Assembly: GCA_037126765.1 (NCBI GenBank) | Contig: JBBCBC010000024.1 | Location: forward strand, 18,759,554 to 18,823,553 | DNA length: 64,000 nt | Direction: 5' to 3' | From: Stenogyne calaminthoides | Lineage: Eukaryota; Streptophyta; Magnoliopsida; Lamiales; Lamiaceae | Part shown: one piece after another, positions 41,630 through 53,110 of the stretch | Layout: each line of letters starts with the position of its first letter | Numbering within the stretch: position 1 is the first letter of the stretch | Notes under the pieces: model-generated | Seen by the model: only the letters and a program-made list of their open reading frames with translations | Database searches by the model: none | Told to the model about the DNA's origin: nothing | Made by a program: the position numbers and the translations under genes

Positions 41630-44600
41630 ATGGCACATCTTGTTTCAAGACCGGGCCAAGGGAAAAAGTACTGCAACTTTGCATCGATGAAGAAGGACAT
41701 CATTGATGAAAAGTACGTAGTCTTCACCATCACCTCAGATCCGGAATCGCTAGAAATTCTGGAGTGCCTTCGAGAGTGTGGACTGGAACGATATTGTTCT
41801 ACTCATCAGAACATCGTTCACACCCAAGAAGCCCTGGAGTTTCTTTACAATCTGCAGAGGGATGAAGACAATGATGCTGACCTGATTTCTTCCGTTGGCG
41901 GAATGAAAGTTCGAGTGACGAATGACGATCTACAGAGGATATTCGGCCTAACTCGAGGAAGCATCAATCCAGAGACCTACACGACTGCTGTAGGAGAAAA
42001 GGAGTTTCTTGAAGCCGAACTGTTGAGACCAGCAAACAAGGAGAACACGACGAACGACAAAGCCTCCTATCTGAAGAGAAAGTATCGCCTTCTTCTTGAA
42101 ATTATTCAGAAGGTGATCATGTGCTCAACTTACAGCCTTGATGCGGTCACTTCTTACAAGATAAGTGTCATGGCTGCAATAATCAAGAAGGCTTCAGACA
42201 TCAATTGGTTGGGTATGGTAAAAGCAAGACTGAGAAAAGACTCCGGGAAGTTCGAACTAACCTAGAGCAATGAAGTGTGCTTATCTTCGAAGTGCTCATT
42301 CATACACAAAATCTCTATCATTATGTCAGATAAGCTGCCACAGAATTATGAATGGAACGAGAATGGAGCGAAGATTTACCAAGCAAAGCACAAGGCCATA
42401 CTGGGCAAGGATGAGTCCCTACCTGGACAAGCTGATGAGGATCCGACTCCTTATGTGCCCAAACCCAAGGGAGAAAAGAAAGGAAAAGATAAGGCAACTG
42501 CATCGTCTGAAGTGCAGGAAAAGGCCATTCCAGAGAAGAGGATGAAGAGGAAGGATCAGGCCAAGAAACCAGATGCTCAGCGAAAACGTCAAAAGAGAGT
42601 CTCATCTCCTCTGAAGACTGCTCCAAGTTCTGCCAAGCCAGCTAGCAGAACGGAGGATCTGATGCAAGAAGAATCAGAAGAGGAGATAACAGTCCGCTCT
42701 GAGCCAACTATCAGAGAAGAAAGGGAAGAGCAGATGATCGCAGCAGAAGGAGAGAAATATGTCAGAGGGATAGAAGTGGAAGCAATCTGAGGAAGAATCA
42801 CCATCTGATTCTCTGCCTCTAACCAAGATCTTCCAGAGAGCAAGGTCGCCAACGCCCACTTCCAAATCACCATCACCCTCTCCTCAAAAATCATCATCAC
42901 CTCCCCACAAAACCTTCTCACCCTCACCCTCACCTATCAGAACAACATCTCCCACACCACCAATCATTGAACCCGTTCAGGAAACTGAACACCCTCAACA
43001 CGCTGAAAATGAACCTGAACTACAAACATCCCAATCCCCGATCCAGTCTCAAGAACTTGAGAGATCCGACGATGTGTCCATCTCTCATAATCCCTTCAAC
43101 ACCAGAACAATACTTGCTTCACCTGCTCCAGAGAGCCCCATCATAAGGATAATGAAGCAACATATCAAAGAGTATCTGCTGGATCTATGCCCTGAATTGG
43201 ATCAACATCCTGGCATCCAGCAACAGATATAAGAAATAGTGTTCTGGAGGGATATAAGACTGAAGAGCATTGAAGAATTTATGATTCTAATGACAACTCT
43301 GGGATCAGATTTCTTTGTAGACTTGGAGTTGAAATGTCTACACAATGCTGGGATTGAAAGTGCTGTTGAATTGGCATCAGAAGATGATATCAGATGGCTG
43401 ATTCACGAAAGGTTCGGAATTGCTGATAACAGGGAGGAAACCGTTCGACCTCCTACAGATCATGAGGGAGCTGCCGATGAACCAAGAATGGGTGTTGCAG
43501 ATGAGACCCAATCTGGAAAGGCTTCAACATCTGAACAGACTGCTACGATGAGCTCTGATACCCTAGATCATCATACACAGAAGATTCAGGATGAGATCAA
43601 GACTGCATTTGAAGACAAATTCGCAGCGCTCACGACAGATCTGATGAAGTGGTTTGAAGATGAGCAAGCGAAACTAGTTGACAAGGAACGAAGCCACACA
43701 GTGAGGATGCACAATGACATCCTTGCTGAAGTAATGCAACTAGTATATCCTCTTGCTGAGAAGCTCAAGCTCCAGTCTGACAAACTCACAGTTCAGACAG
43801 AGATGCTCAATCAGACACAGGTACTTTTGGAAAGTGTCTGGGCATCCTTGGACAAGACCAACAACCACTTGGATACGGGTTGGAAACTTTTTCTAGCTTC
43901 TACAGAACGAGTAAGACAGGAAATCGAAACTGCTCTCAGACGCTTCTACACACCTGCACCTTCTGCCACCGTTCAGATCACTCCTCTTGTTGTCGAGGAA
44001 CTCAGAGAGGAGATCTCACGGCAATTAACAGCTCTGAACCGCAAGATGTCCAACCTCTTTGATGCAACCAAAAAGGGGGAAGGAAAAGAGTCTGGAAAAG
44101 AGTCTGAAGGAAAAGAGAAGGAAGAAAAACAGACTCAGACACAGTTGGTAAAATTTTCATCTCTACCAAAAACCACTGTATCTGACTTGCCAGCCACTCC
44201 ATCTACCGATCTCGTTGCTGAAATGAAAGAAACTGTGGAGCAACACAGTAAAGAGATCGCTGAGCAGAAAAGTGCTCTTTCAGAGGTTACTGCCAGAGTC
44301 GACAAGATTGAAGACTTCTCTTCGTCCGTTCAGAAAAGAATGGAAACTGATGATCAGGCCAAGAGCCTTGAACTCGCTAAGAAATTAGCTGAAGAAGACG
44401 AACAAGATGAACCTGAGCAGACTCTGAGGAGGAAGAAAGGCAAAGGCAAGATGATGAAAGCAACTGCGGAAGATCAGAGACAAGGCCAGCTATTCTCCAC
44501 CAAAAGTCAGATGACTCCTGAACAAGTTCAAGAGCAGACAAGACAGAGAATAAGAGAGGCCGCAATCAAGAAGCAGAAGTTAGCAGAGGCTAAGGGACTG

Positions 44601-44999
44601 AACATCGCTTACATCCGAAGGAAAAGGAAGAACGAAGCTGCAGAAGAGGAGATTGCTTGGGAGAATAATGCCCTTCCGGCACCTGTTAAAGGCATCCTCT
44701 GTGCACGGCAAGATTTGCTTCCAGAATGGGATCAGATCAGAGCAGAATGGTTATGTGACGTCTACATCCTAGAGAAGATTCCAATTCATCAAGATCAGAC
44801 TGAAAATGATGATGAATTCCGGAACTGGTTAGAAACAAAGTATCCAGACTTCTACCATACAGTGATGAAAGAAGGCAAGATCATGTCACTTATACAAGAA
44901 GCTCCACCCTTTGAACCACTCCTTCCACCTTTGCGTCCAGACAACAAGCTAGATCCTGTTAAATTCAAGAATATCTACTATGGACTTGCTGAAAAATGA
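41630..44999 (+). CDS. Sense accessory ('envelope-like') gene of family B Sirevirus, interrupted
   Basis: The ATG at 41630 (ACAAAAATGGCA context) opens a globular N-terminal domain (ALEFLYNLQRDEDNDADLIS; KVRVTNDDLQRIFGL) resembling the plant retrotransposon envelope-like/putative transposon protein pattern. An in-frame TAG at 42263-42265 separates it from a Lys/Glu-rich section (to 42790). A frame change near 42780 leads into a Ser/Pro-rich linker, a TAA at 43230 interrupts, and 586 more codons (43239-44999) form long coiled coils, a basic cluster (RRKKGKGKMMK) and a conserved C-terminal domain. The total span is about 1120 codons. No transmembrane segment or signal peptide is seen in the long C-terminal part, so 'envelope' is doubtful. 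Base composition is normal for CAG/CTG here. Confidence 0.7.
42263..42265 (+). other. In-frame amber codon in accessory gene
   Basis: The reading frame before (41630-42262) and after (42266-42790) is the same and both sides look coding. The following codons are AGC AAT GAA. SIRE1 of soybean is known to separate pol and env-like ORFs by a suppressible UAG, so readthrough is possible; simple mutation is equally possible. Confidence 0.5.
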
Positions 45000-45298
45000 G
45001 GAATCCATAGAAAAGAAGAGCTGGACAAACTAATGCAAAGGATGTACAAGATGTTTGGCATCCCCAAAGAACTGCAAAATGTTCAATTACACCTGAAGAA
45101 GACAACATGGAATCAGATGATAGGTATGTTTTCATGTATTCTACAATGCACACACCTATCTGAATGAAATTTTCCATCTCATTGATTCTAAGACAACATC
45201 TCATTGTCTTATGAGGTATGTACTGTTTGCATCATCTACATTTCCATTCATGGTATCTGTTTTTCTGATTAAGTATGGTTAAGTGTTTTGGTTCCATC
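45000..45298 (+). other. Untranslated region between accessory gene and PPT (family B)
   Basis: No coding sequence is evident; it leads into the polypurine tract. Confidence 0.6.
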
Positions 45299-45312
45299 AA
45301 AAAGGGGGAAAT
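45299..45312 (+). promoter_or_regulatory. Polypurine tract of family B
   Basis: AAAAAGGGGGAAAT directly precedes the 3' LTR. The same tract precedes the family A LTRs at 46674 and 59149 and is characteristic of Sireviruses. Confidence 0.9.
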
Positions 45313-46030
45313 TGTTGGGAAATCTGTAACTTAGTTTTGATGGAAGTTCCAAAACGGGTTGTAATAGGACCAGTCAGACCTGTTAGCTGACTGATGACTT
45401 AGAATCAGATTAAGATGACCAGCTGAAATGTATAGATAGCTGAAGTAAAAGATAGGTCACATATTGAGGGGGAACTCAATATGTATAGGTCGTCGGCGTA
45501 TCGGATGACCCGGATAAGGTCGATGATCGGAAGACTAAGCACAAATCAAGACAAGAAGTCAAGATCGGTGAAGACAAGAAGACATCAAGACTCGGATAAA
45601 CTCAAGACTCGGATGAACTCAAGACTCGGATGAACTCGAAGACTCGGATAAACTCAAGACTCGGATAATCTTGAAGACTCAAGAACAAACCTCAAGACTT
45701 CGGTATATGACCAATACACCGAGGCTCGAGACACCAAGATCAAAAGACCGAAGACCTACATTCAAAGCAGAGTGCATATATTGAAGCTAAGACAATGTGC
45801 ATCGAAGACTCAAACAAGGTAGATCGATCGGTTACTCGATCAAGTCACCACACCGTGACAATAAAAAGATACACCGAACAAAGACGAATCTTCTACAAAA
45901 AGAATATCAATCGTCCTAACGGACAAATTTCTGAAAGTGCCGCCTCATGGCTCGAGGAGAAAGCGACACGTGCACAAAAAGAGCCGACAATCACGATACG
46001 GTTCTGGGACAAAAACGATGCTAATCATGC
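45313..46030 (+). repeat. 3' LTR of family B, left part
   Basis: It matches 31638 to about 32342 of the 5' LTR. The first about 170 bases are nearly identical; from about 45485 onwards CAG and CTG almost vanish. It stops at ATGCCT, where family A internal sequence begins. About 330 bp of LTR (equivalent to roughly 32343-32668) are missing before it resumes at 61088. Confidence 0.9.
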
Positions 46031-46673
46031 CTTCTTAATCAAAGTATCTACGAGCCTTTGCGGATGAAGGAGAGGCACCCCACATATTCATATCCACCTC
46101 CAAAACTTGATAATGGCTTGGTAATATAAGGCCATTACTCAAGAAATTCAAATTGCTCTTAACAGAAACAAATGGCTCATTGAAAGAAATGAGTCTATAA
46201 AATGGGAATGTTTGACGAGGTCTTCAAGTTGAAATGAAGCAAATCAAGAGCGTAAGATGAAGAGCCAAAATCAAGATCAAGAAAGACTCAAGATTTTGTA
46301 AGCTTTAAATTTTGTCTTTTGATTTTGTTGATAAACTCATTGTAATATGTAACGGATACCAATCATCAATGAAGATTTATCATTATGCTCAAAAGATAAT
46401 ATCTCATTATCTTATTTACATGTCTTTTATTTTGATATGCTTGAATGAATGTCTCTCGAACCGATTGTATGTTGATAAGGGAGAAATTGTTTAAGATTTG
46501 GTAATCTTTAAAGAGATTCATTCCCCATTAGAAATTCTTTAAACTGCAAGAAATCTCTATTGTTGAGAGTTTTTCATTTTGAAATTGTTGGGACAACTCT
46601 TGTAATAAGATAAACAAACCGTATAAGTTATTTGTTTATAACATGATTTTTGGCATCATCAAAAAGGGGAAAT
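46031..46673 (+). mobile_element. 3' tail of a second family A copy, truncated
   Basis: It matches the family A region 58391-59148 (end of accessory ORF, 3' untranslated region, PPT at 46661-46673) with a few deletions. Its left end joins the B LTR at a CCT microhomology. It directly precedes the LTR at 46674, so that LTR has internal sequence on both sides, as in a tandem LTR-internal-LTR-internal-LTR array. Confidence 0.85.
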
Positions 46674-48610
46674 TGTTGGGAGATGAATTTTAATAAAGAT
46701 TTATGATTTTGATTAGATCCCAAAACCCCGAGTATGACATGTTCGTAATGATCTCGATAGTTGAGTCGATTCACTTTTTAGAATATTCAGGATGTTATCT
46801 GCGGAATGTATAGTCGTGATATATAGTCGGGATAGTTCTTGAAGACTCATTGAGGATCTTGAAAAAATCAAGACTCGTGAGGAGACTCGATTATATCGGT
46901 CAAGATAAACTACAAAGATTCGAAGACCACAAGACTCGTAAGACTCAAGACACAAAAGATCAAGACGAAAAACTAAAGATCAAGAATACTAAAGGCACAA
47001 TAATTATCAAGACTCGAAGAAGGTCTTGAATGCTCGATATGAACTGAATGTTCCGAGGCAATCAATATATCTATCCGAAGGATGCAATCTTCGAGAAGAT
47101 CGCGATTCCTTAGAAAATAGATATTTGCCAAGACATTCAAATGCGCATAAAAGGAACTAAGTCATAAGTGTTGTTAAGGTTATATCAAACTCAGAGTTTG
47201 TAACCAAAAAGAGCCGTTGAAGGTGTTTACCTTTAACCGGAGACAAAAAGTCAAAAAGAGGAAGACAACATCATACCATACCGACAATCGACAAAGGGGT
47301 GTCTCTCAAAAAAGGATGTCAAATGTACAAAAGTTCCAGACTGCAAAAAGTGAAGACCGGCTACATGAAAGGCTATTGCCTAGAAAGTGTTAGGGAGTTT
47401 CAAACCCTAAATATAGCCGTTTCACACACCACAAGAGGGAACTCACGAAGCTGTCTCTCCAACGGATAGTTTTCAAGAGTGACCTTGGTGTATGCCTATA
47501 AATACTTTTGTGACCCTCTACATTGTAAGGTTACGGAAATTTATACGCAACTTAAGAGCTCAAGCTTATTCTTGTAAAAAGTTAAAAAGCACTCGAAAAA
47601 CTTAGAATTTCCCAAGTGCTTCAATATTGAAGAGAGCTCACTATACTAAGTCTGGCTTGATAAGAATTATCCAAAGCTTAGTCGAGATATCCTAACCCTT
47701 TGCATTGTGCTTCATTGTAAAGGATATCTCATCCTAGTGGGAAACCAACCAAGAAACCCTAAACCCTTGTGAAGGTAGTTGGAGTGTGTTTGTTGGTGAG
47801 AAGTGTTGTAAAGAGTTAGTAAACTACGCGGAGTAGTCAGAAAACTCTAGAGGAGAAGTTAGTAAGCTCTGAGGGGTAGTCCGAAAAGCTTGTGTGTGAT
47901 TGAGTAAGTAAACTACTGAGAGGTAGTCGAAAGCTCAAGGTCGGGTTGAGTAAGTAAACTACGTGGAGTAGTCGTAAAAACTCGTGGTCGAAGTTGAGTA
48001 AGTAAACTACGAGGTAGTCAGAAAGCTCAGAAGTTGATAGTGAATTTCTCTGAAGAGTCAGGGAGAGCGGACGTAGGAGCTTGTGTCTCTAAACCACTAT
48101 AATTGTTGTGTTCTTTATTGCTTTCCTTATCTGTGCTTATCTGTTGCATTGACTTGATTTTGAAAGCATACTTTTCACTGATATTCAGTTGGAATTAATC
48201 CACTGAAGTTGCATAAGTGAATCACAGCCTAATCACTATTTCATAAAGGGAAGGTTTTCAGCAAAGCTTAAATCGAGTATAAACTAAGGGCCAACCATTC
48301 CGCACAACTGAGTAGCTAGAACAGATAGTTATCAAACTGAACGTACTCTTCTGAGGGTTCAAGAGTTAGTTATCGATCCAAGCAACTCGGGATCTCGACA
48401 CTCGAGACTCGGTTAGGATTATCCGAGGTTTACGAAAGCGACTTTCGGGATCACTGCCTCGATGAGACTTTGACTCGGAGCGATCTGTGCTTCTCGAACC
48501 TAATCTTGAGGATTATCGACCCAAGCCGACCTCGATGAAAAAAAATTAAAAACACTTGAACACGTGTATTCCCCCCATACGTGTAAGACTCGTTTTGCAC
48601 CGGACCAACA
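46674..48610 (+). repeat. LTR of family A (shared or 5' LTR)
   Basis: It runs TGTTGGGAGATGAAT...CGGACCAACA. The TATA box is at 47497-47503, tandem 40-bp-type units at about 47815-48020 and the C-loop hairpin at 48560-48584, whose 3' arm has lost an AC. It is preceded by a PPT and followed by a PBS, so it serves as 3' LTR of one copy and 5' LTR of the next. Confidence 0.92.
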
Positions 48611-48612
48611 AG

Positions 48613-48624
48613 TGGTATCGGAGC
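48613..48624 (+). promoter_or_regulatory. Primer-binding site of family A, altered
   Basis: TGGTATCGGAGC against the tRNA-matching TGGTATCAGAGC found intact at 13427-13438 (minus) and 63346-63357. Confidence 0.85.
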
Positions 48625-48742
48625 GGTGGTTCAACTTGACCACTACTTTGTGTTGACCAATGTTTTATTTTCAAAAATACTTGTGGTCTATCTGAACTGA
48701 TCTTATTTGCTGAAACTTTTTATTTTTCAATAGATCAGAAAA

Positions 48743-49776
48743 ATGTCTTCTAAAAAACTTCCCATGTTCTCAGTGGAGAACTATGACCTATGGAGACTGA
48801 GAATGCATGCTCATTTGTATTCCAAACATGAGCGTATGTGGAGAGTGGTCTCTCAAGGACCATTCCAGTTTACTGTAGTGAATCCCAGAGGAATGAAGAT
48901 GAGAGAATTGATCCTAGAAAGGAGAATTTCCTAAGTCGATGACCAACCGACTCTGAGGAGAAAAGTTAGTCAATCTAGACTACATTGCAAAAGACACACT
49001 ATACAGCACAATTGATGATGGTGTGATGGGAATGATCTCTCACCGTAATAATCCGCTAAAGAGATTTGGGATACACTAGTCAATATGTGCCATGGCACGA
49101 TCATATAAAAAAAAACAAACTTTCAAAGGCAATTGGAAAGTTTGACGGTTTTTTGAATGGATGATGGTGAATCAATAGACAAACTGGAAGTCAGATTCAC
49201 TAGCATAATGAATGATCTAAATGCACTTGGAAAGAAATACCCACAGAGAGAAGTTGCATTGAAAATTCTTAGAGGTCTATCTAAGAAATGGGATATTCAT
49301 GCAAAGGGTGATTGAAAACACCAAGAATATTAACTCAATGCCTTACCAACAAGTTTTCTCTCGAAATGAAAGCCTATGAATTTGTAATTGATAAGAAATC
49401 CAAAAGGCCGACAAAGAAAGATGATTCTTCATCGAGTAAGAATGTGGCTTTAAAAGCTAAAGATAAAACCTGTAAAACTAGAGAGTCTGGAGAACCCCCA
49501 TGCCAAAAATCGGGATGAGCTTGAGGAAAAGCTAGCACGGATGGCAAGAAGGTTTGATAGACTCAATAGTAGATTTGGAAAATACAAAAGCTATTACAGA
49601 ACCACAGTACCAGAAGAAACCTGAGGACAGATCAACCGAGAAGAAGAAAAGACTGAAAAAGTCAAGGATCTTCATCCAAGAGAAAGGACTCCAAGTCCAA
49701 AGAAGAAAATGATCAGGATGATGATGCCAACAGATGCTATAACTGCCAGAAGAAAGGTCACTTCCAGTATGATTGT
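48743..49776 (+). pseudogene. gag: Gag of family A Sirevirus, frameshifted
   Basis: It starts with the same ATG and residues as the intact minus-strand copy (13316 downwards). The frame is lost near 48895, regained in pieces (for example 49312-49518), and reaches a complete zinc knuckle CYNCQKKGHFQYDC (CX2CX4HX4C) at 49735-49776. Nearly every break relative to the other copy is a short indel. The knuckle shows what element C interrupted at 12317. Confidence 0.82.
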
Positions 49777-51190
49777 CCAGATTTGAGTGCTAAGGAGAGA
49801 AGAGAAAGGCAAGCTATAAGAGACCAGAAGTTCTCAAGCAAAAAGGCCATGGTTGCAGAAGAAGAACACTCTGAGGAGGGATCTAGCTCTTCAGATGAGA
49901 TATTCTCGAGACAAAGGAAAGTGATGACATCCGTCGATGGGCCATTGAGGAGGTAAACTCTTCTTTCTCTGTTGTTGCTCCTACACTAGCACAAGAGTTT
50001 TCAAGTTCCACTGAAAACAGTCATTTTGACCTGATGGATTCTTTCGAGAATCTGATGAAGGACTATGATGTTTTGCAAGGACTGCTAAATCAAACTCAAG
50101 AGCAGAATAAGGAACTGAAAGCTGAAAATCTAAAATGGAAAGACTCTAGCAATATTGAAGTCACTTCTCAATTAATGGATGTTCTGAAAGTACAACTCTC
50201 AGAGAAAGAGAAGTTGATAATGTCCCTAACTGAAAAGCTAGAGAAATCCACTGAAGAGATTCAGCTAATCGAATCGGAGTTCAATGACCTCTCTCGAGAA
50301 GCATAAAACTCTACTGAATCAGTGAGGATAGTGCATGTAAGAAGTTAACTCTATTGAATAATGCATCTAATGTTATAGATGAAATTCAGAGTTACCAAAT
50401 GATCTGTGACTATAAAATCTGGATTGGGATACATTCCAGGGGAACCTCACAAGGTCATCTAAATGTTTGCGTCAAGTAGCAAGAAGACTATCTTTGTAAA
50501 ACCCATGGCACCTACACTTCAAATCAAGAAATGCCCAAGGTTGTAGACAAGGAAAAGGACCTATGGTCTCAAAAAACCGAATGATCGGGTTAGAAAGCCC
50601 AAACCTCGGTGAAGGCAAGAAAACTGAAAGCAATCGATTGGAAAGTTTCGAGCAAGTACATCAAAGCCTCGGGCTAAGAATGCAAACCCGAAGGCTCCAC
50701 ATCGAACCATCGGAGGAATCCTCGGATGAAAACACTTTCAAAGAGAGACATTCTCAATTTGAAGAGACCAAGTCCTCGAGATCTTTGAAAGACCAGATTT
50801 CAAGATGCACAACCCGAACCTCACTTGCCTAAGGGTAAAGGTTATCCAACCCCGAGTCATCAAAGATTTAGACCGGCTGCACAAAAGCCTAAAGCATCCG
50901 AACGTAGGCTGAACCAAAGAAGAACTCTAAGGCACATGTTCATGCTAAAGCTAGCACACATATCTGAAAAACGCTAAGGCACCAAGAGTAGTGGATGTAT
51001 ATGTTGATGTTTATGGAAGACAAATTAGCCACTCTAAAGTGATTAGAGTTGTCGAGCAGATTTGGATTCCGAAAAGGCAAATAACCTCGTGGGACCCTAC
51101 ACAAAATGGGTACCTAAGAATTGATCTGTTTTTTTCAGAGGAAACCAGGGCACTAAGTCGATGAAAGATCACATGGAACCGATGAGCGAG
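49777..51190 (+). pseudogene. Gag extension (coiled coil) and spacer, family A
   Basis: It includes an open coiled-coil piece at 50034-50306 (LMDVLKVQLSEKEKLIMSLT and following) and basic Pro-rich fragments to about 51120. It matches 1724-2828 on the minus strand. Frames are interrupted. Confidence 0.7.
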
Positions 51191-51192
51191 AG

Positions 51193-51270
51193 ATGAAAAA
51201 AGCTCCCGATGTATGGTATCTTGACAAAGGATGCTCAAGACATATGACAGATTCAAGAAGATGCTCAAAG
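51193..51270 (+). pseudogene. Protease active-site region, family A
   Basis: WYLDKGCSRHMTDSRR: the DSG of the sister copy (1724-2281) appears as DKG. The underlying change is at a CAGTGG site, so it may be a sequence error. Confidence 0.7.
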
Positions 51271-51274
51271 GACT

Positions 51275-52330
51275 ATGTTGAACAAAGAGGCCCACAGATC
51301 ACTTTTGGAGATAACTCGAGGGGACGGTCAAGGATATGGAACTTTGGAAGTCGACTCGATTCATATCCATGGTGTTTCATATGTATCTGGATTGAAGCAT
51401 AACTTGTCATCAATTAGCCAATTACGTGATAAGGGTTTCAATGTTGAGTTCTCCAAGAACTTATGCTTTGTGAAAGATGATACATCACGAAAAGTATTCT
51501 TGGTGGTACAAGAAAAGGAATGTGTATCTTGCTGATTGGAGTTCAACTCCTAAAGATACATGTTTAATTGCTAAAAGTTCCACAGATACCAGTTGGTTAT
51601 GGCATAAAAGAATGAATCACCTAAACTTCAAAACCCCTGAACAAGCTTGCAAGATTAGCTCTTGTGAGAGGGTTTCCTAATGAAGTGTTCAATGAGGAAC
51701 ACATTTGTGATCGTGCGAGAAAAGGAAAACAAGTCAAAGCATCATTTAAAAGCAAAGTAGAAGTCTCTACTGAGAGAATACTTCAGCTTTTGCATATGGA
51801 TCTGTTTGGTCCTATAACACCTGTGAGCAAAAATCTGAGTCATATTGGTAGGAAATACACATTGGTAGTAGTTGATGACTACTAAAGATATACTTAGGGT
51901 CATATTCTTACTTCGAGAAGAAAGAGACTCGAATAAAAAGTTGCGATTCATGAAAAAGACTTCGATATTGAGAAAAAATCGAGTGTGGTCAAAATCGATC
52001 CGACAAAGGAACCGAGTTTATAAATCATATCATTTTCGACTATTATTGCGAAGAAATGGAATTCTACATGAAACATCACCGCAAGGACCCTCAACAAAAT
52101 GGTGTTCTTTGAAAAGAAGGAACGAACTATGAAAGGAGCCTGCAAGGACAATGATAAATTGGTGATATTCCTAAAAGATTTTGAAATTTGAAGTCATCAA
52201 CACCGCATGCTACTCTCGAGAATAGATCCATCTTGACAAAAAATTCAAGGCAAAATGCCTTATGAGCTTTGGAATGAAAGGAAGCCTCTTGTTTCTTTCT
52301 TTTCGTGTGTTTTAGTTGCAAGTGTTTCAT
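51275..52330 (+). pseudogene. pol: Integrase of family A Sirevirus, fragmented
   Basis: Fragments include HGVSYVSGLKHNLSSISQLR (51355-51415), the zinc domain (LWHKRMNHLNF, 51597-51630), MDLFGPITPVS (about 51800) and LVVVDDY (51865-51885) with catalytic Asp residues. The region of the catalytic Glu (about 52085-52115) is broken. Several frameshifts occur. Confidence 0.8.
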
Positions 52331-53110
52331 ACACAATAATGGTAAAGATCGATTGAAAACATTTGATAGTAAAAGTCGATGAAGGAATATTCTTAGGATA
52401 TTCTCGAAGTCGAAAAAGCTTTCGAGTTTACAAATCAGAGGACTCTTATTGTGGAGGAAACACCTCATGTTGTTTTTGATGAATCTGTTTGTGTTCGAAG
52501 AAACGGGAACATGATGCAAATGAACTCGACTAAGAGGATCACCAGATTAAGCTGAAAACGAAAGATAAATCATCCAATCGAAACACGAAAAAGAAGAAGT
52601 CACCATTATCTATGATTGGAGTGACTCGGACTCGAGATAAAGAAGTTCGGGATGGAAATCGGGATGGTGAGACCCAGAAAACCAACACTCCAAAGGTGAC
52701 CAATCTGAGCAGACACGCCTCGCACTCGTGTACGTGATGCCAATGAAGATGTGGTCACAACGAGGCAATTTCTGAATCTATCAACCAAAGGGGGAACAAA
52801 TGTCTCGACAATGTTCTCAATAGAATTTCCACGAGGAAGATGATTCCCTTTCTCTCTGCTTTTGTTGTTCCCCGAGTTTCTTTGATTTAATCGAACCTAA
52901 CATTTCAAATGTTGAGGATACCATTGAAGGGGAACATCAAGAAGGAAATGGTTAGATAGCCGCCCTACAAGCCCATTGTGGGTGATCTAACTTAAGGTGT
53001 TAAGACTAGAAGGTTCCATGGAGAGAGTGCACTATTCTCATTGTCGGAGAAAAGAACCTACCGAGATTGGTGAAGCTCTACAAGATTCTCCTTTGGATTC
53101 TTGCCATGCA
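52331..53110 (+). pseudogene. Integrase C-terminus and linker to RT, family A
   Basis: Translations in changing frames recall the copia linker (for example VVFDESVCV-like residues near 52470). No open frame survives and no other gene is evident. Confidence 0.5.

Noticed and set aside
42321..42933. Minus-strand open frames opposite the accessory gene (42321-42626, 42589-42933, 43586-43789)
   Set aside because: They mirror the Lys/Glu- and Ser/Pro-rich coding strand and have no promoter-like or domain features; shadows of the sense frame.
43239..44999. Retroviral envelope glycoprotein
   Set aside because: No signal peptide, membrane segment or cysteine-rich ectodomain is seen; it is a coiled-coil, charged protein.
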